Assembly (NCBI GenBank): GCA_013298715.1
Contig: JAAFIQ010000006.1
Location: 17,433-81,432 of the forward strand
Origin: Bacteroidota bacterium
GTDB taxonomy: Bacteria; Bacteroidota; Bacteroidia; B-17B0; Aurantibacillaceae
DNA: 64,000 nucleotides
Direction: 5' to 3'
A program made the translations under genes and the position numbers. Shown here piece by piece: positions 1 through 8,731 of the stretch (position 1 is its first letter; each line of letters begins with the position of its first letter). Below the pieces are notes generated by a model. The model saw nothing but the letters and a program-made list of their open reading frames with translations, was not told where the DNA came from and did no database searches.

Positions 1-3000
1 AAATAAATGTGTGGATTTCCTTCGCTGAACAATTTGGCGAAATCAATATTTAATCCAACTGCCAAAGGTATTAAGCCAAGTATTGCAGCAGTTGCGGTTA
101 AGATAACTGGCGTCATACGTGTTCTACCACTTTCGATTGTTGCTTCCCACAAACTCATTCCACGCTTATGCCTTAGCTCTTCAGCAAATTCAATTAATAA
201 AATACCGTTCCGCACCACAATACCAGCAAGAGCTACAATACCAATACCAGTCATTACAATACTCATATCCATTTTAAAAATTGCGGTGCCTAGTAAAACT
301 CCAATAACACTTAAAATAATTTCGCTCAAAATAATAATTGGCTTTCCAACCGAATTAAATTGAAGCACTAAAATCAGTAATATTAGTAGAATTGAATTAC
401 GCAATGCCCCAGCTAAAAAAGCACCTGTTTCTGCTTGCTCTTCTTGTTGCCCAGTAAACTTAACATCCACGCCTTCTTCTGCACCAACAAAATCTGCTGC
501 TGCTTTTTGTACTTCTGCTGTAACATTGTTTGGGTTAAATCCTTGTTTAACATCACTGGCTAAAGTAATTACACGTTTGTTATTTCTGCGCTTAATTCCG
601 CCATAAGTGTTTTCATAACGCACATCACAAAAGGCTGATAGAGGCACAGAACGTAATATACCGCCCATATTCATATCTCTAAACGTAATTTTTAAATTCC
701 GAATGTCTTCAATATTTGTACGTTGGTTAAATTGGTAACGCAATTGAATTGGGTATTCATCATTCGCATCTCTAAACTTACTAGGGTTATCAATTCCAAA
801 CACAGCTTTTCTTATTTCCATAGCCAATTGTGCAGTTGAAATACCCTCGGTGTTAGCGCGTTCTCTATCAATATCAAAAACAATTTCTGGCTTGCTATCA
901 ACAAAATCGCTTTTATACTCAACAACACCAGGTACTGCTGCATCCTCTAAAAAGCGTTTTAATTTTTTTGAAGTTTTAATTAAATCTTCAAATTTATCGC
1001 CAGTAATTTCAATATTAATTGGTTTAGCAACTGGTGGTCCTGATTGTTCTTTGTTTGCATTAATTTCAACACCAGGCATATCCCATTTCATATTTTGTAA
1101 TTTGGTTAAAATAGGCATCGTGCTTTTTCCATGTCTATCGGCAAACTCCACAAAGTTTATGGCAATTTTACCACGGTTAGGGTAAGCACTTTGGTCTTCA
1201 TCTTGCGGGTCGGTTACACCAACGGTAATATTTGTAATGATAGATGAAACCAAATCTGTATCATTTGCAATAACATCGTTCACGCGTTTTTCAATAATTT
1301 TCATTACCTCATTTGTTTTTAAAGGATCAGTTCCTTCGGGTAATTTCATGTAGACAAACACGTTGTTAGGGTCTCCTTCAGGAAAAAACACAACGTTAGG
1401 AGAACGTAAGTTGAATAAAATTAATGAGAAAACGAATAAGCCTAAGGTATAAACTAGCATCATACCAGGGCGTTTAAGTGCCCACGTTAAAAAACCGGCA
1501 TATCTGTTTTGAAATTTAGGCCATGATTTTTTTTGAAAATTTTCTATCACCTTGTAGAGCCATAAGCGATGAAGAATCATGAACACGCCTAAAAACAAAA
1601 TAAAATTACCAAAGCCAAAATAACCTTTTGCATAACTTACCACCATTGCGAAGCCATATACAATGAGGCGCATAATGGCTTTACGATTTATTTTACCATA
1701 GTTTTTAAATTCTTCGTCGTGCGATTTCATAAAATCAACTGCAAAAACAGGATTAATGATATAAGCCACAAACAACGATGCTAGTAAGGAAACGATTAAT
1801 GTTATTGGTAAAAAGAACATAAACTTACCAATTACACCATCCCAAAACGCAAGCGGAATAAAGGGTGCAAGAGTTGTTAGGGTTCCGCTTAATACTGGTA
1901 AAAATACTTCGCCAGCAGCCATTTTAGCTGCTGTTTTAATATCTTTTTTTCCATTATCAAAAATCCGATGCGTGTTTTCTATTACCACAATAGCATCATC
2001 TACAACAATACCAAGGGCAAGTAAAAATGCGAATAACACAATCATATTCATGGTAAAGCCTAAACTTGGCATAAATAAAAAGGCAATAAACATAGATAAT
2101 GGTACTGATAAGGCCACAAACAAGGCATTGTTAACTCCCATAAAGAACATTAGAATAAACGTTACCAAAATAAAACCAATAATGATGGTGTTTATTAAAT
2201 CATGCAAGGTAATTTTTGTTTTTACCGACTGATCAGCAGTAATATTAATTTTTATATTGCTCGGAAATTCATTTTTTTCCATTGTCTCAACAATCTCATG
2301 AATTTTATCAGAGGCTTCAATCAAATTTTCTCCAGCACGTTTAATAACGTTTAATGTAATTACGTTGTTTCCGCCCAAGCGCGCAAAACTTTCTGCTTCC
2401 TTTACAGTATCTGCAACATGAGCAACATCCTTTAAATACATTTTAGCACCACTTTGTGAAATGATAACTAGATTTTTAATTTCTTCTAACGTTTTAAACT
2501 CGTTTTTAATACTGATTAAACGTTTACTACCATCCATAGGTAAAACGCCACCACTAATAGATAAATTTTCTGATGCAATGGTACGCTCCAGATCTCCCAT
2601 ACCAAGGTTTGCAGCTTGCATTTTATACATATCTAAATTAATTTGTATTTCACGCTCTGGCGCACCAACTAATTTTACTTCTGTAATTTCTTTTAATCCT
2701 TCAATTCTATCTTTTAAATTATCAGCATATCTTTTTAGCTTTTGCAAGTCCATATTACCTGCAATGTTTATGTACAAAATTGGTAACTCGCTAAATGCTA
2801 ATTCTTTTATAAAGGGCTGGCGTGTTAAGCCAATTGGTAAATCGGTTTTAGCTTCGTCTACTTTATCTTTTAATAATTGACGAGCCTTATCAGGGCTAAC
2901 ATCTGTTTTAAATTCAACAACAACCAAACTTACATCTTGCATACTGGTTGATGTTAATTTTTTTACACCAGCAATTGATTTTATTTTTTTCTCTAATGGT

Positions 3001-3218
3001 TTGGTTACCGTGTTTTCAATATTTTGTGGTGAGTTGCCTGCGTAAACGGTGCTCACAAAAAATTTAGGGACAACAATGTCTGGAAAACTTTCTTTAGGCA
3101 AACTATTATACGTCATTATACCTGCCAGGGTAATAATCACAGTAAAAATATAAATGGCGGTTTTATTATCTATAGCCCAGCTACTGGGTTTAAATTCTTT
3201 AAATTTCTTTAAGTCCAT
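1..3218 (-). CDS. RND efflux pump inner-membrane permease (AcrB/HAE1 family), 3' end beyond window
   Basis: This is the proton-driven inner-membrane pump of a tripartite drug or solute efflux system. I read 1072 codons from the ATG at 3218; the C-terminus runs off the left edge of the window. The N-terminus has a membrane segment followed by the periplasmic porter domain. The fourth membrane helix carries an adjacent Asp pair at D407-D408 (context GIVVDDAIVVIEN), the positions and residues of the AcrB proton relay. A second block of membrane helices follows after about residue 900. The stop of the adaptor gene lies 7 bases upstream, so this is the last visible gene of the tetR-tolC-adaptor-pump operon. 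The substrate cannot be told from sequence; heavy-metal pumps are less likely because no metal-binding motif is apparent. Confidence 0.93.
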   Translation of the reverse strand, partial: MDLKKFKEFKPSSWAIDNKTAIYIFTVIITLAGIMTYNSLPKESFPDIVVPKFFVSTVYAGNSPQNIENTVTKPLEKKIKSIAGVKKLTSTSMQDVSLVVVEFKTDVSPDKARQLLKDKVDEAKTDLPIGLTRQPFIKELAFSELPILYINIAGNMDLQKLKRYADNLKDRIEGLKEITEVKLVGAPEREIQINLDMYKMQAANLGMGDLERTIASENLSISGGVLPMDGSKRLISIKNEFKTLEEIKNLVIISQSGAKMYLKDVAHVADTVKEAESFARLGGNNVITLNVIKRAGENLIEASDKIHEIVETMEKNEFPSNIKINITADQSVKTKITLHDLINTIIIGFILVTFILMFFMGVNNALFVALSVPLSMFIAFLFMPSLGFTMNMIVLFAFLLALGIVVDDAIVVIENTHRIFDNGKKDIKTAAKMAAGEVFLPVLSGTLTTLAPFIPLAFWDGVIGKFMFFLPITLIVSLLASLFVAYIINPVFAVDFMKSHDEEFKNYGKINRKAIMRLIVYGFAMVVSYAKGYFGFGNFILFLGVFMILHRLWLYKVIENFQKKSWPKFQNRYAGFLTWALKRPGMMLVYTLGLFVFSLILFNLRSPNVVFFPEGDPNNVFVYMKLPEGTDPLKTNEVMKIIEKRVNDVIANDTDLVSSIITNITVGVTDPQDEDQSAYPNRGKIAINFVEFADRHGKSTMPILTKLQNMKWDMPGVEINANKEQSGPPVAKPINIEITGDKFEDLIKTSKKLKRFLEDAAVPGVVEYKSDFVDSKPEIVFDIDRERANTEGISTAQLAMEIRKAVFGIDNPSKFRDANDEYPIQLRYQFNQRTNIEDIRNLKITFRDMNMGGILRSVPLSAFCDVRYENTYGGIKRRNNKRVITLASDVKQGFNPNNVTAEVQKAAADFVGAEEGVDVKFTGQQEEQAETGAFLAGALRNSILLILLILVLQFNSVGKPIIILSEIILSVIGVLLGTAIFKMDMSIVMTGIGIVALAGIVVRNGILLIEFAEELRHKRGMSLWEATIESGRTRMTPVILTATAAILGLIPLAVGLNIDFAKLFSEGNPHIY

Positions 3219-3225
3219 AGTGTAC

Positions 3226-4353
3226 TTATTTAGTTGAATTAATTTTTAAAGCGTCACCTTCATTCACACTTTCAAAGCCTTTAGCAATAATGTTATCCGA
3301 TTCACTTAAGCCTGCAATAATTTCGGCATATCCATTATACTCGTTGCCTTTAGTAATTTCGCGTTTTGTGGCTTTGTTGTTTTCATTAACCAACACAAAC
3401 GTTTTTCCTGTAAAATCTGATTGCACATATTTTACTGGCAACACAACAACTGGCTTAGGAGAAACGTAATCGTTAATTTTAATTTGAGCTATTTGATTTG
3501 GGTGGTATTCTTTTTTATTATCTAAATTAATTTCAACGTTGAACGTACGCGTCATAGGATTGATAGAGCGTGCAGCAAAAGAAACTTTGGCATTTAACGA
3601 ATCTTTTGAGTCAGGAAAAACGATTAACACATCATCGCCTTTGTGAATTTTGCTGATATAGCTTTCTGCCAAATCTGATTTTAATTTTAAATTATTAAAG
3701 TTGATGATTCGGATGGCAGGAATACCAGGGGCTGTAAGCTGACCTAATTTAATATCAACTGCATCAATGGTTCCATCAATTGGTGAAATTATTTTTGTCA
3801 TACGTAATTGCTCTTGTAAGGCTGTTATTTTTTTCTCCATACTTTCTTTGTTTGTTTTAGCGGCAAGAAACTGAACTTCTGTTCCAATTTTTTGATCCCA
3901 TAATGCTTTTTGTTTTTCGTACAATTGATTTACTAAATCGGCATTAATTTGTAAATCGGCTAAACTTTGTTGAATAGAACGGGCATCTGTTTCAGCTAAT
4001 ACGGCACCTTTGCTCACATCTTGACCAGGGGCTACATTAATTTTAACTATAGTTCCAGGGATTTCGCTGGCAACACTTACACTTTGCTCAGCATCAACAT
4101 GACCTTGAACATTAATATAGGTTTTAAAAATTTGTGTAGTTATTGGTTCAGTTTCAACCAAAGTTATTTTTTTGGCTGAATCGCCTTCGGCAGCTTTAAT
4201 TTCTGCTTGTAATTTTGCTAATTCTGTTTTTAGCTCACCCTCTTTTTTAAGCAATTCTTCAAGTTTAGTTGGTGCTTTGCCTCCGCAGGCAGTAAATATT
4301 AATGCGGCAATTGTAAATTGAAATATATTTTTCATTGTTATGTTATTTTTCAT
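3226..4353 (-). CDS. RND efflux periplasmic adaptor (membrane fusion protein, HlyD-like)
   Basis: This is the periplasmic adaptor that bridges the RND pump and the TolC channel. The N-terminus reads as a lipoprotein signal ending in FTACGG, so it is probably lipid-anchored at that Cys. A coiled segment follows (residues ~30-60, rich in Leu, Lys and Glu), then a biotinyl-lipoyl-like half (SEIPGTIVKINVAPGQDV), an alpha-helical hairpin, the second lipoyl half (ISPIDGTIDAVDIKLGQ) and a beta-barrel. An in-frame ATG at 4335 is an alternative start giving a more standard signal peptide (MKNIFQFTIAALIF). It sits 17 bases after the tolC-like gene and 7 bases before the pump gene, in one operon. Confidence 0.93.
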   Translation of the reverse strand: MKNNITMKNIFQFTIAALIFTACGGKAPTKLEELLKKEGELKTELAKLQAEIKAAEGDSAKKITLVETEPITTQIFKTYINVQGHVDAEQSVSVASEIPGTIVKINVAPGQDVSKGAVLAETDARSIQQSLADLQINADLVNQLYEKQKALWDQKIGTEVQFLAAKTNKESMEKKITALQEQLRMTKIISPIDGTIDAVDIKLGQLTAPGIPAIRIINFNNLKLKSDLAESYISKIHKGDDVLIVFPDSKDSLNAKVSFAARSINPMTRTFNVEINLDNKKEYHPNQIAQIKINDYVSPKPVVVLPVKYVQSDFTGKTFVLVNENNKATKREITKGNEYNGYAEIIAGLSESDNIIAKGFESVNEGDALKINSTK

Positions 4354-4370
4354 ATCGTAAAATTGTTTAA

Positions 4371-5732
4371 TTATTTGCTTAGTTGTCCGTTTGCTTTTAG
4401 GTAATCTGTTTTAGAAATTAACGCATCGTATAAGGCGTTGTAGTAATTTGTTTCTGCTTCGCGCATAGATGTTTGCGCATTTATAATTTCTAAATTGCTG
4501 CCTACACCTTGTTGAAATTTTTTCTCTGTAACTTCAAACACATGTTTAGCAAGTTCCATATTCTTCTTATTTGCGTTAAGTGTTTTTAAAGCATTGTTAT
4601 AAGTAATAGCGGCAGAACTACTTTCTAACTGAGATACTAATTCTAATTGACGCAGCGTGTTGGTGTTTTTTGTAACATTTAATTTTGCTTGTTGAATTTT
4701 GTTATGGCGTTGGAAGCCATCAAAAATAGTAGCATTAACCGTTACACCAATTAAGGCGATTGGGAACCATTTTTTTTCAGGTTTATTTTTATCATTTTCA
4801 AAAATATTCGCTTCTGGTCGATTAGTTGAAAATTGATAAGCTCCATAAGCTGCAACGGTTGGTAAGTAGCCCCATTTTAAACGTTTTACATCAATTTTGA
4901 GTAAGTTTTCTTGTGCCTTTAGCAATTGGTAATCGCTACGTTTTGCAAAATCACCTGAATTAATAGATAAATCACCACTCAAATCTTTTTGCATATCTAG
5001 GCTATCGGCCAAACTAATATCATCAAACACTTTATAGCCCATTTGAAATTTTAATAAGTTTTCGCCTAATTTTAGTAGTTGAACAACTTTTTCGCGTTCC
5101 ACAATTAAATTATTATTAGCAACTTCAAGGCGTTCTACATCTATTAATTCAACCAAACCTTGTTTGTTGTAGGCGCGTAATTCAGTTAATGATTTATCAA
5201 GCCTAACTAAATTGGCATCTAATAATTTTAAGCGCTCTTTATTAACCAACACACCATAGTAGGCTTTTGTAACCTGCGCTACAACTTCAGATGTGCCTCG
5301 GTTTGCGCTAATTTTAGATAGGGCCTCAAACTCTTTTGCTGCTTTTAATCCAAAAATATAATCGGCACTGAATAACAATTGTGAAGCGCTAAAACCTGCA
5401 GTTGCATTGTATTTTAAACCAAAAGCAAAATTGGTATAACTTCCAACCGGTATCATACCGCCACCAAAATTAGCCTGATCAATAATACTTTGAGGTATTT
5501 TAAAATAATCTTTAAAATCAAAACTGCCAGTAATTTGCGGGAGGCCAAGTCCAGCTATTTCTTTGCGCTTGTATTCTGCCAGTTTTAAATCGATGTTTGA
5601 ATTTTGCTCACTTGGCGAATTTTTTAGAGCATAGTCTACCGCCTGTTTTAGTGTAAACGCTTGGTTTTGTTGTTGCCCATTTGTTTTACCAAACAGAATT
5701 AAAAGCAAAAGCGTGTTCTTTAGGTATTTCAT
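4371..5732 (-). CDS. TolC-family outer membrane efflux channel
   Basis: A 453-residue outer membrane factor forming the exit duct of the tripartite pump. It has an N-terminal signal peptide (MKYLKNTLLLLILFGKTNGQ) followed by two OEP-type repeats with long amphipathic helices, for example LTLKQAVDYALKN near the start and the typical LEIINAQTSMREAETNYYNA helix near the end. The length matches the family. It lies between the TetR gene and the adaptor gene with short gaps on both sides, consistent with one transcript. The genes run regulator, channel, adaptor, pump. Confidence 0.93.
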   Translation of the reverse strand: MKYLKNTLLLLILFGKTNGQQQNQAFTLKQAVDYALKNSPSEQNSNIDLKLAEYKRKEIAGLGLPQITGSFDFKDYFKIPQSIIDQANFGGGMIPVGSYTNFAFGLKYNATAGFSASQLLFSADYIFGLKAAKEFEALSKISANRGTSEVVAQVTKAYYGVLVNKERLKLLDANLVRLDKSLTELRAYNKQGLVELIDVERLEVANNNLIVEREKVVQLLKLGENLLKFQMGYKVFDDISLADSLDMQKDLSGDLSINSGDFAKRSDYQLLKAQENLLKIDVKRLKWGYLPTVAAYGAYQFSTNRPEANIFENDKNKPEKKWFPIALIGVTVNATIFDGFQRHNKIQQAKLNVTKNTNTLRQLELVSQLESSSAAITYNNALKTLNANKKNMELAKHVFEVTEKKFQQGVGSNLEIINAQTSMREAETNYYNALYDALISKTDYLKANGQLSK

Positions 5733-5778
5733 AATGTTGTTTTGTTACTTTTTTTCAACCGTGATTTGTAATAATTGT

Positions 5779-6390
5779 TTAATCTTCCTCTATGTTTTTG
5801 TATTTGTTAATTAGTTTATGACCTTTTAAAGTGCAAACGCCATATAAAAAGTGCTCCGTTAAGGCAATTTGAACTTCGGCGATATTAAATTGATCGTGTG
5901 GAAAAATTTCGCCTTTCATACCTAAATCTACAAGCTCTACTCTTAATTTTGAAAGCAGTTTTATATCGATGTCTTTTCTTATGTATCCTTCTGATTGGCC
6001 TTTGGTTAAAGAAGTTTCGACCATTTTTAAAATAAAACAATTTTTAAAGTCGTCAAATTGTTTCCATGTTTCTGGATAAAATTTTTGTAGCTCATAAAAA
6101 ATAATTGGGTTAATTTTATCAAGCATATCGCGCATTTCATCCATCACTTTAAACACTTCTTCAATAATATTTTTTGAGTTTTCGTGCGCGGCTCTAATTC
6201 TGCACTTATCATCTTCCATTGTTAGCATCATCAGTGAGTGCACCAACTCGTCCTTGTCTTTGTAAAATTGGTAAATTGTTTTTTTGCTAATCCCTTGGTG
6301 GCGGGCAATTTCATCCATAGTAATGTTTTTTATACCGTACTTGAAAAATTGTTCTTGAGCACCACGAAGTATTTTTTCTTTAGAGTCCAT
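5779..6390 (-). CDS. TetR/AcrR-family transcriptional regulator of the efflux operon
   Basis: A 203-residue one-component repressor. The N-terminal helix-turn-helix is clear (MDEIARHQGISKKTIYQFYK, roughly residues 24-43), followed by a helical ligand-binding domain without recognisable ligand specificity. I choose the ATG at 6390 (MDSKEK) rather than the upstream ATG at 6408, because the upstream one overlaps the -7 promoter box. It is the first gene of the operon that encodes TolC, adaptor and pump, so it probably represses its own operon and responds to a pump substrate. A matching palindrome lies in its promoter. Confidence 0.9.
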   Translation of the reverse strand: MDSKEKILRGAQEQFFKYGIKNITMDEIARHQGISKKTIYQFYKDKDELVHSLMMLTMEDDKCRIRAAHENSKNIIEEVFKVMDEMRDMLDKINPIIFYELQKFYPETWKQFDDFKNCFILKMVETSLTKGQSEGYIRKDIDIKLLSKLRVELVDLGMKGEIFPHDQFNIAEVQIALTEHFLYGVCTLKGHKLINKYKNIEED

Positions 6391-6405
6391 TTTAAAATTC
6401 GGGCA

Positions 6406-6442
6406 CAAAACTAAGGAAACTTTTTTCGTCTTGCAAGTTTCC
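6406..6442 (-). promoter_or_regulatory. Promoter of the efflux operon with overlapping candidate TetR operator
   Basis: On the minus strand a Bacteroidota -7 box TAGTTTTG (6413-6406, consensus TAnnTTTG) lies 20 bases from a -33 TTG (6436-6434), about 15 bases before the regulator's start codon. A perfect inverted repeat, GGAAACTT (6415-6422) and AAGTTTCC (6435-6442) with a 12-base spacer, fills the space between the two boxes. A dimeric TetR protein bound there would block the promoter. The promoter elements and palindrome are seen directly; the identity of the binding protein is inferred from position. Confidence 0.65.
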
Positions 6443-6482
6443 GAACAAAAAAATTAATTTTTTTTGCATCTTTACCAAAACA

Positions 6483-7352
6483 ATGGACAAAAAAGTAAGT
6501 TTATGGCAGAGATTACAAAGGTGGCTTAGAAATAAGTACCGCTTTGTAATTTTAAGTGATACTTCCTTTGGCGAAAAATTCTCACTAAAACTCACGCCTT
6601 ATGGCATTTTGATTGCCGTTTCAGCAATAACCATTGTAATGACTACTTTGGTGATAAGTTTAATTGCGTTTACTCCTTTGCGAGAATACATACCTGGCTA
6701 TGGCAACATTACTGAAAGAAAATTAATTGTGAATTTGGGTAATAAGGCCGACTCGTTAGAACAAATTGTTGAAAGCCGAGACGATTACATGAATAATGTT
6801 TTGAATGTTTTGAATGGAAAAGTAGAAGGAAAAACAGAAAAGCCAAAAAAAGATACTACTGGTAAGTATAAAAACACCAATATTGACCCAACAAAAATTG
6901 ATTTGGAGTTTAGAAAAGGCTACGAAGAAAATCAACAAACAAACAACATTGCAATTTCGAACAGTAAATTAAAAGGCATTAGCGATTTGGTTTTTTTTAC
7001 ACCCATAAAAGGTATGGTAATTGAATCTTACAACGCAGAGAATGATCATTTAGGAGTGGATATAGTTGCAAAAGAAAATGAAATAGCAAAATCGGTGTTA
7101 GATGGAACGGTTATTTATACAGGCTTTTCAACCAAGGATGGCTATGTGATACACGTGCAACATTCAAATAATTTAACCAGTATTTATAAGCACAACGCCG
7201 ATATTTTAAAAAAAGTAGGCAATAAAGTAAAAGCTGGCGAAGCTTTATGTATTATAGGAAACACAGGTGCGCTAAGCAAAGGGCCACACTTACATTTTGA
7301 GTTGTGGTATAATGGAATACCGATAAATCCGCAAGAGGTGATTGGGTTTTAG
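6483..7352 (+). CDS. Membrane-anchored M23 (LytM) family metallopeptidase
   Basis: A 289-residue peptidoglycan peptidase-type protein. A short cytoplasmic N-terminus is followed by one membrane segment (about residues 38-60), a linker with a helical, Lys-rich stretch, and a C-terminal LytM domain. The zinc-site residues are present: H189 and D193 in HLGVDI, and H269-x-H271 in GPHLHFELW. A complete active site argues for a true endopeptidase rather than a degenerate regulator such as EnvC. It is divergent from the TetR gene, 92 bases away, and not part of the efflux operon. The exact cleavage target is unknown. Confidence 0.88.
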   Translation: MDKKVSLWQRLQRWLRNKYRFVILSDTSFGEKFSLKLTPYGILIAVSAITIVMTTLVISLIAFTPLREYIPGYGNITERKLIVNLGNKADSLEQIVESRDDYMNNVLNVLNGKVEGKTEKPKKDTTGKYKNTNIDPTKIDLEFRKGYEENQQTNNIAISNSKLKGISDLVFFTPIKGMVIESYNAENDHLGVDIVAKENEIAKSVLDGTVIYTGFSTKDGYVIHVQHSNNLTSIYKHNADILKKVGNKVKAGEALCIIGNTGALSKGPHLHFELWYNGIPINPQEVIGF

Positions 7353-7440
7353 GGAATTTAAAAGGTTGTTTTAAAATTAAAACTCAAGGAGTACTTCAAT
7401 TCAGAATCTTATCAAAAAAAACCTATTGTATCATTAAACC

Positions 7441-7471
7441 TTTGAAGTTTAAAAGATTTGAAGTAACTTTG
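7441..7471 (+). promoter_or_regulatory. Candidate promoter of the toxin-antitoxin pair
   Basis: TTTG at 7441-7444 and TAACTTTG at 7464-7471 are separated by 19 bases, a good match to the Bacteroidota sigma-A consensus. The predicted leader to the antitoxin start would be about 100 bases, which is long, so the assignment is tentative. The rest of the 7353-7579 gap shows nothing else I can identify. Confidence 0.5.
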
Positions 7472-7579
7472 GTTTTAAAGAAACAATTTACACGACATAC
7501 ATGTTTATTTGAAAATCTCATAAAAATGTTTCGATTTTTGTAAACTAAGCAAATTAAAAAATGACTTAAAACTGGCGCA

Positions 7580-7792
7580 ATGCAATTATTATTAAATATT
7601 AAAGATAAATCGAAAGCTACTTTACTAATGGAGTTTTTAAGAAGTTTAAATTATGTAACCAGTATTGAAGAAGTTGAATTGGATGAGATACCTGAAGCGC
7701 ATAAAAAATTAGTGAGAGATAGGATTAAAAAAAGTAAAGAAAGTACCTTATTAGATTGGGATAGCGTTAAAAACGATTTTAATGGCATTTAA
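7580..7792 (+). CDS. Small antitoxin-like protein of a RelE/ParE-type toxin-antitoxin pair
   Basis: A 70-residue, highly charged protein directly upstream of and overlapping (11 bases) a RelE/ParE-type toxin gene. It has no obvious DNA-binding ribbon-helix-helix. The C-terminal half is a charged helix ending in a tryptophan-containing tail (LLDWDSVKNDF), typical of the toxin-wrapping segment of Bacteroidota antitoxins. Size, gene order and overlap support the antitoxin role. I cannot assign it to a named antitoxin superfamily. Confidence 0.75.
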   Translation: MQLLLNIKDKSKATLLMEFLRSLNYVTSIEEVELDEIPEAHKKLVRDRIKKSKESTLLDWDSVKNDFNGI

Positions 7793-8084
7793 GTTAAAGC
7801 TGGAACCGCTTGCTAAGTTTGATATACAGCAAGAAATTAACTATTATAATAGTAAACAAAAAGGTTTAGGAAAGCGTTTTTATGATGAAGTTAAGGCAGC
7901 TTTTGCTGTCATTAAGAAAAATCCGTTTTTTCAGGTACGTTATGATAATATAATTTGTTTGCCTTTAAAAGTTTTTCCAGCAATGGTACATTTTACAATT
8001 AATGAAAAAACCAACACCGGTATTATTAGAGCAGTTGTAAACACGCATAGAGATCCTGATAAAAACTGGGTAAAAGAAGAATAA
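7782..8084 (+). CDS. RelE/ParE-family toxin
   Basis: A 100-residue protein with the RelE/ParE fold signature: an N-terminal strand (FKLKLEPLAKFDI), two helices with the typical YYNSKQKGLGKRFYDEV segment, then strands ending in HRDPDKNW. The final RDPDKNW is common in this family in Bacteroidota. Members either cleave mRNA on the ribosome or poison gyrase, and sequence alone does not decide which. It overlaps the antitoxin gene by 11 bases, so expression is translationally coupled. It appears intact. Confidence 0.85.
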   Translation: MAFKLKLEPLAKFDIQQEINYYNSKQKGLGKRFYDEVKAAFAVIKKNPFFQVRYDNIICLPLKVFPAMVHFTINEKTNTGIIRAVVNTHRDPDKNWVKEE

Positions 8085-8102
8085 GGATTTTTGAAATCAA
8101 TC

Positions 8103-8657
8103 TTATTTCTTTTGACGGGTTGTATATTTTTTTTTGTAAGTAATTCCTACTGCCAAATTTACAACATCGTAAGTTGTAGGAATTTTTTCGTAAGAGTTGT
8201 TTTTAGAATCATGCACTACTGAGTATGGTAGTTTACCATTTTTATCTACGATTTTAGAATAAAGAATACACTCAAAATACTTGCCAGTGGGAATGAAATA
8301 TACCTGAGTGATAACAAGTCTGAATTCAACAAATGTGATTATAACTCCATCAAGGTTATTTCGCTTGCAAATGTCTATTACCTTTAGAGAATCGGGCTTA
8401 TCGTAACTTAAATTTTGATTTAGGAGCTTGGTTTGTTTTGATAAAAATCGATTAGAATATTTTATAGCAGAAGCATTAAAATTTGAATCTAGTTTTGGAA
8501 AAATGGTATCAATCTTAGGGCTTCTTTTATTTGGATTAGCAACACCAAGTAGTGCCAGCTCAGTATTATTTTTTGAATCGTAAAGTAATTTTGTAGTTTC
8601 GCAGGAAGTGATGAGTAAACAAGAAATTATTAATATAACTAATTTGATTTTATTCAT
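8103..8657 (-). CDS. Putative lipoprotein of unknown function
   Basis: I do not recognise this 184-residue protein. Starting at the ATG at 8657 gives a clean lipoprotein signal (KLVILIISCLLITSCE, lipobox ITSC), which the longer reading from 8726 would bury, so I chose 8657. The mature part has no membrane segment. Its C-terminal half alternates hydrophobic residues in the manner of beta strands (VIITFVEFRLVITQVYFIP). It lies 5-75 bases downstream of the membrane-protein gene, depending on start, and may share its transcript. Destination is probably the inner or outer membrane periplasmic face. Confidence 0.7.
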   Translation of the reverse strand: MNKIKLVILIISCLLITSCETTKLLYDSKNNTELALLGVANPNKRSPKIDTIFPKLDSNFNASAIKYSNRFLSKQTKLLNQNLSYDKPDSLKVIDICKRNNLDGVIITFVEFRLVITQVYFIPTGKYFECILYSKIVDKNGKLPYSVVHDSKNNSYEKIPTTYDVVNLAVGITYKKKYTTRQKK

Positions 8658-8731
8658 GAAATAATTTCCAATTTGCAACATATTAATTTCTTCAAATTTA
8701 TTCAAACATAATCTAACCCAAATCAATTCCC

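Noticed and set aside
7..2880. Several plus-strand open frames opposite the efflux pump gene
   Set aside because: They lie antisense to a continuous, motif-complete RND pump, have atypical Ser/Ile-rich composition, and carry no recognisable domain.
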